From the NCBI GenBank assembly GCA_012295275.1, contig CM022676.1:13396379-13460378 (forward strand): DNA of 64,000 nucleotides, in the 5' to 3' direction. Numbering within the stretch: the first letter of the stretch is position 1; each line of letters opens with the position of its first letter. Positions 61,201 to 64,000 of the stretch are shown one piece after another. The position numbers were made by a program, and so were the translations under genes. The notes beneath the pieces were generated by a model. It searched no databases, was not told the DNA's origin, and was given only the letters and a program-made list of their open reading frames with translations. This stretch comes from Chrysomallon squamiferum. Its lineage: Eukaryota; Mollusca; Gastropoda; Neomphalida; Peltospiridae.

Positions 61201-63505
61201 GAAGCATACAGCTACTAGACTAGTTACATACAATTACTAATCTTAAAAAGAGACATCAATATTTTTATAAAAAAGATAAAATAATTTTAAAATGGAATGA
61301 ATTACTATACTGTTCTTCTTGAATCTGCATGTAATAAAATGAATAGTCTAAATGTGATATAGGCAGCTTAATTTATTCATTAGTAATGGGTTTTTTTTTT
61401 TTTTTTAAATATATATACATACAAAAATAAAATCTATTCCAATCTGCCAGGAATTGTTTCTATTTTAGGCATCCATAAATCTGTTTTTGTTATGCTTGTT
61501 TTTAGTATTTTGCCCTGAATTTTAAAGAATTGTTTGAAAACGTAGCTTTTGATACTGAAATAACTGTCTGGGTTAGCCTTCAGTTTGCCTCTTTAATAAA
61601 ACTATTTGTATCTTTCCACCACTCTGTCTTTTCTGAGACATACACAAATGTATCAGTATGATAAACTCTGATGTTAAATATAATAATAATTGTTTCCACA
61701 CATAATCCTAAATATACATATTTGAAGCTAAATTTTAACACTTTTAATTTTTGCTTTTCAGTCCAAGGAATATACCTGCACATGAAATGCCTGGTATGAG
61801 TTACTTTTTAATAATCATTTTACTCTTTTATTGTTGTTGTTTTTTTATAGTTTATACTTTTCCCATCATGAAATAATATCTTTTCAGTTTAACTAGGGTT
61901 TAACTTTTATTATTATTATTTTATTAACTTTTTTCATTTCCTTTTTTGTTTGTTTATTGGGTTTTTTCTTTCTTTTTTTCCTTTACCAATGTTACTGTTT
62001 TAAATAGTATAACAACAGATATGGGAAGAGATGTATATTTGGACTGTATCTGTTTATTTTATTTTATTTTTTTTTATTTTTAAAGAAGAAAGAACAAAAG
62101 CGTCAGAAAAAAACATACATTAAGTTTGTTATTCACTGCTTTGTGATCTTTTACAGTTTTGGAGGACAGTCAATTATATAATCTGTTTAATAACAGTTCC
62201 ACATCATTAAAACTGCCTGGTATGCCTTGTAACAAAACAATATATATATATATATATGTATTTATTTATTTATTTGTTATTTGATTTATATAACATCTAT
62301 AAAGTAGTTCTAAATTTTATTACTACATAACTTATAAAAATAATCTGTCACATTTTTAACCATTTTATTATTAATACTGTTTTATTTTAGTGTTGGAAGA
62401 TAATGATTTGTATTATACCTCTAGTAATGATGGTGTAAAGAATGTACAGCTGCCAGGTGACTGATTGCAAATCTTTTCGTCTTTTTCTTTCTATTTAAGA
62501 AAAGAAAGTAAAGAGTGTGTTATTTCATATCTTAATCAGTTTGAATAATATTTTATATATTAAACTGTCATCTTCAGATGATCTAGTTTTAGAAAAATTT
62601 TATTTTCTTTGGTAATATAAACATTTTAAGACTAAATAATTATTTAGAAACAAAATTACAGAATTATAACATGTTATTTTGTCTTTATATGAAAAAACAA
62701 ATAACTATGGTCATATTAGGCCAGATACAAATTTAATGGGTTGCAGGATTAATAGTTTATTAAAGCCTTTTACATTCTTTCCTGTTTATGGGAAAGTGAA
62801 TTTGTAAATTACTTGTTACGCAGCAATTTCGTCTTTTTTCTATTTCACATTTTGTTTGTTTCATTAAGTTCTAGAGGATAATGTGATCTATCACACAAAT
62901 AATACTGCAGCTGCAAAGAAGGTACAAATACCAGGTGAGTGTAATTATATTGCTATTTTACTGCCATTATTAAGTGCTGTTTTAAATCTTGAAAATTAAG
63001 TCTTACATGTCAGCCACTCTAAGGACAATGCCCCACTTTTTAATGACAGAGGATTTTATCAAACCTTATTTAATACAAAAATACTACATTCTGATCACTG
63101 AGTATTCACTTGTTAATTTACATACTGTCGTTGACTGAACGGCAAGCAAACAGAGTTTGATTGTAACAAATATAATTTTGTGTATCAGCTCTGAACCATC
63201 AAAATACTTTCACAATTTTATGTCATTTAAATAATAACCGAATAGTTGGTTTATATTTTTGAATATCTGATAAAGATGTGAGTGTTGATAACTAAGAGAT
63301 AAATGAATGCATAAATGTACATGTTGTTAAGTAGCTATGCTAGGTAAAAAGTGGCAAAATTTGAATACCAGACTTATTTTTGGTTTTTGACACAAGCATT
63401 TAGAAAACATACATAAAAATGTAATTTATTCTGTGCGATTTTATAGAAACAGATATCAGTTTGAATTATTTGACCTGGGTTGGAGATATTCATGAAATGT
63501 GGTAA
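47946..63505 (+). CDS. Receptor C: 5 Ig + FN3 receptor with multi-tyrosine tail (13 exons)
   Basis: Exons: 47946-48000, 53075-53380, 56502-56840, 57572-57835, 58098-58418, 59129-59746, 60016-60153, 60585-60606, 61762-61793, 62157-62219, 62391-62456, 62869-62934, 63447-63505. The sum is 2349 bp, in frame, 782 residues. Order: signal peptide, D1 (V-like), D2, D3, D4, D5 fused with FN3 in one exon, transmembrane helix, tail. The tail contains three homologous phase-1 mini-exons with LYNLF, LYYTS and IYHTN and a last exon with LNYLTW. The first intron carries a 200-N gap that may hide an exon. The role is probably surface recognition with tyrosine-based signalling through SH2 proteins; the ligand is unknown. 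Confidence 0.78.
48690..49110 (+). pseudogene. Type B leader relic split by an insertion
   Basis: CAAGGCAGTTAGAAAATAGG and AAAATGTCATTTG (ATG 48740) match the start of the type B leader. Its second half, ATATCATTCCAGCTAAC to AAAGTATTTTAG, lies at 49061-49105, about 0.3 kb away. The donor has lost a G. Confidence 0.6.
49149..49208. repeat. (TTA)n microsatellite
   Basis: Perfect ATT run followed by TATTTG repeats. Confidence 0.95.
49352..49551. other. Assembly gap (200 N)
   Basis: Placeholder of exactly 200 N. The bases before it (GGATTATTCCGGTGTC near 49287, TTTCATTACTT at 49341-49351) match those directly before the D1 exon of receptor B. Confidence 0.98.
49580..49720 (-). repeat. Dispersed repeat fragment
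   Basis: The reverse complement resembles the 7290-7390 repeat (TGTTTTATTT, then GTTTCAATGTGACAGAG). Weak similarity, unknown family. Confidence 0.35.
49979..50404. mobile_element. Foldback/MITE-like element with long terminal inverted repeats
   Basis: The 5' arm beginning TATCACCCCAAATATTCAG matches the reverse complement of the 3' end (GAATACTCGGGGTGATGCA). Similarity continues inward through GTAGATTTAATTTGG, TTTTAGGACTGG, GTGATATCAC and TATACTCATAG, so nearly the whole element folds back. It has no open reading frame. It sits in intron 1 of receptor C. Confidence 0.75.
50405..53074. other. Remainder of receptor C intron 1
   Basis: No Ig-like exon found on either strand. Short open frames at 50495-50741 (+) and 50707-50931 (-) have no recognisable domain. 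Moderately AT-rich unique-looking sequence; could hold old transposon debris I cannot name. Confidence 0.5.
53075..53380 (+). CDS. Receptor C D1: V-like domain with extra cysteines
   Basis: Acceptor TTTTTATAG, donor TTCA/GTAAGT, phase 1 to 1. SQTYTFQCSVSG, GKIVCTVLSSC, VYSCKCAGD, ETMWTCTYY. Same cysteine layout as D1 of receptor A. Confidence 0.8.
53480..53780. mobile_element. hAT-like non-autonomous element
   Basis: The left end TAGTAATTTTCAACCATTG and right end GGTTAAAAAACACTGG are imperfect inverted repeats of the CAGTGTTTxTCAACC type seen in hAT MITEs. The next inner word GGCTCAAAAAAGG also fits that style. No ORF; a target-site duplication is not clear. Confidence 0.5.
53781..55240. other. 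Receptor C intron 2, first part
   Basis: AT-rich, with AAT/AAAT repeats near 54630-54715. No exon recognised. Confidence 0.6.
55246..55510 (+). mobile_element. MULE-type transposase C-terminal fragment
   Basis: One frame (about 55386-55490) reads VWDSKFQAVVGHNHPAFWKF then IHCLSLQHGVRPKD and a stop. This resembles the conserved segment after the catalytic core in Mutator-like/FLYWCH-associated transposases (N-x-F...H-P-x-x-W-K-F-I...L). The upstream part of the frame from ATG 55266 is not recognised. A relic inside a receptor C intron, on the same strand. Confidence 0.5.
55511..56501. other. Receptor C intron 2, last part
   Basis: No gene recognised. The stretch from 56320 to 56420 is poly-T/AT-rich and leads toward the acceptor CTCTTTCAG at 56493-56501. 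An open frame from 56261 through the exon is intron read-through. Confidence 0.6.
56502..56840 (+). CDS. Receptor C D2: Ig domain
   Basis: Donor CAAA/GTAATT, phase 1 to 1. MTEGDSAVFTCVVHGAKPAP, ILWYVDSNK, DGQKVFCAAEND: a canonical Ig domain resembling sialoadhesin/nephrin-type repeats. Confidence 0.85.
57572..57835 (+). CDS. Receptor C D3: Ig domain
   Basis: Acceptor CTTCTAG, donor GCAT/GTATGT. DPPDFPFTSGECPD, SGTCVCNTTFLGTPAG, VSWITPDG, NYTCQVRNY. Confidence 0.84.
58098..58418 (+). CDS. Receptor C D4: Ig domain
   Basis: Acceptor ATTTTAG, donor ATTT/GTGAGT. RNLTLTCKSTSSSPSVNFTW, then DGDEIECEIQNSQ. Most similar in layout to D4 of receptor B. Confidence 0.84.
59129..59746 (+). CDS. Receptor C D5 Ig and FN3 in one exon
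   Basis: 618 bp, acceptor TTTCTTTCAG, donor CAGG/GTAAGT. The Ig part lacks Cys at the usual B- and F-strand positions (NPVVLHKSVFCK; DDIGTYKLTVCNEVGC) but has shifted cysteines. The FN3 part follows GPPLPPKEF with TVFLSWLPNYPGG, FILQYK, VYNIRLSAQSS. In receptor B the Ig and FN3 parts are separate exons. Confidence 0.83.
60016..60153 (+). CDS. Receptor C transmembrane exon
   Basis: EKPSGSGSLLGAAVGGAVGS, then a Val/Ile-rich helix VTVIVVIVILVLLL and RRHLPFVFSSKM. Donor GTAATA, phase 1. Confidence 0.85.
60585..60606 (+). CDS. Receptor C tail mini-exon 1
   Basis: 22 bp, phase 1 to 2, KDAESG plus two bases of the next codon. Acceptor TTAAAG, donor GTAAGT. Very short, so the call rests on phase and on the equivalent exon in receptor B. 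Confidence 0.55.
61762..61793 (+). CDS. Receptor C tail mini-exon 2
   Basis: 32 bp, phase 2 to 1, PRNIPAHEMP. Acceptor GCTTTTCAG, donor GTATGA. Confidence 0.55.
62157..62219 (+). CDS. Receptor C repeated tyrosine mini-exon a
   Basis: 63 bp, phase 1 to 1: (V)LEDSQLYNLFNNSSTSLKLP. Acceptor TTTTACAG, donor GTATGC. First of three homologous exons. Confidence 0.7.
62391..62456 (+). CDS. Receptor C repeated tyrosine mini-exon b
   Basis: 66 bp, phase 1 to 1: LEDNDLYYTSSNDGVKNVQL. Acceptor TTATTTTAG, donor GTGACT. Confidence 0.72.
62869..62934 (+). CDS. Receptor C repeated tyrosine mini-exon c
   Basis: 66 bp, phase 1 to 1: LEDNVIYHTNNTAAAKKVQI. Acceptor TCATTAAG, donor GTGAGT. Confidence 0.72.
63447..63505 (+). 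CDS. Receptor C candidate last exon
   Basis: Acceptor ATTTTATAG; in phase it reads TDISLNYLTWVGDIHEMW then TAA. A GTAATA overlapping the stop could instead be a donor to an exon beyond the window. AATAAA signals at 63519 and 63812 favour termination here. Confidence 0.6.
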
Positions 63506-64000
63506 TATAATTTAAACAAATAAAATAATAATAAAATAAAAAAAATAAAACAACATTTTTTACTATAACAAATGGGCATCATTTCCATTGTTTCAATTCT
63601 GTAACATAAATATTAATGATTTTTCATTTTCGCCACATGCGCCTTTAATTAGAATAATAATAGTAATGCTTTACTATTGTTACTTTTGTTCTACATTTAT
63701 TTGTTTTAATGATCTAAATTAATAGCATTGAAGGATGTACATATATTTTTAGCTTTTAATGATGCCATTTTCAGTTTTCTCTTCTTTTAGTAATGTAATT
63801 AATGTAATGAGAATAAAATTTACAATAATAGAAATTGTGTGTGTGCCTGTATGTGTGCTCAACCTGAGTTATGTTCAAGTGGGGAAAATGTGATGGAAAA
63901 TCCAGAAAGCCAATATTCAGTTGTTATTAAAGCCACATGTAATCAGAGTGATTACACCGAAAAAAATAAAAAAATAAAATTACTTTGCTATGAATACAGA
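63506..64000. other. 3' flank of receptor C
   Basis: Contains AATAAA at 63519-63524 and 63812-63817 and AT-rich sequence. No further exon is recognised to the window edge. Confidence 0.55.

Overview
This is a eukaryotic, intron-rich, strongly AT-rich window with long CT, GT, ATT and TATT microsatellites, remnants of cut-and-paste transposons, and two 200-N assembly gaps (8947-9146 and 49352-49551). The transposon remnants are a Tigger/pogo copy with a recognisable CENP-B-like N-terminus and a MULE transposase C-terminal fragment. Together with the repeat style they suggest a mollusc, most likely a coleoid cephalopod such as an octopus. That is inference; no species-diagnostic gene is present.

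The genes are one family of immunoglobulin-superfamily (IgSF) type I membrane receptors. I rebuilt them exon by exon from splice sites, with phase-1 junctions between almost all exons. Layout: (1) 488-542, minus strand, is a signal-peptide exon of a receptor whose body lies left of the window. (2) About 1340-18280 is a large imperfect palindrome centred on the first gap. Each arm carries an Ig exon and a transmembrane/long-tail exon pointing inward. The left copy (+) is frameshifted; the right copy (-) is mostly open but shares one 2-bp lesion with the left. (3) 18280-21130 holds a decayed Tigger element and microsatellites. (4) 21253-29703 (+) is receptor A: leader, two Ig domains, transmembrane helix and a tail of only a few basic residues (253 aa). 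(5) 31438-44325 (+) is receptor B: leader, seven Ig domains, one FN3-like domain, transmembrane helix and a tail containing a textbook ITAM spacing (934 aa). (6) 47946-63505 (+) is receptor C: leader, five Ig domains, FN3, transmembrane helix and a tail built partly from three tandem mini-exons, each with one tyrosine (782 aa).

Upstream of A, B and C lie arrays of duplicated promoter-plus-signal-peptide exons. They are of two types (A: M-A-L-x-x-Y-L...; B: M-S-V-W-I-V...) at every stage of decay, and all intact ones end in the same splice phase. The arrays before B and C are copies of one ~4.4 kb segment, and a different member survives in each. Together, a tail-less receptor, an ITAM receptor, a multi-tyrosine receptor and a long-tail module with an ITIM-like site look like a birth-and-death cluster of paired activating/inhibitory receptors, as seen in vertebrate innate immunity. 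The immune role is inference from architecture; no ligand or expression can be seen here.
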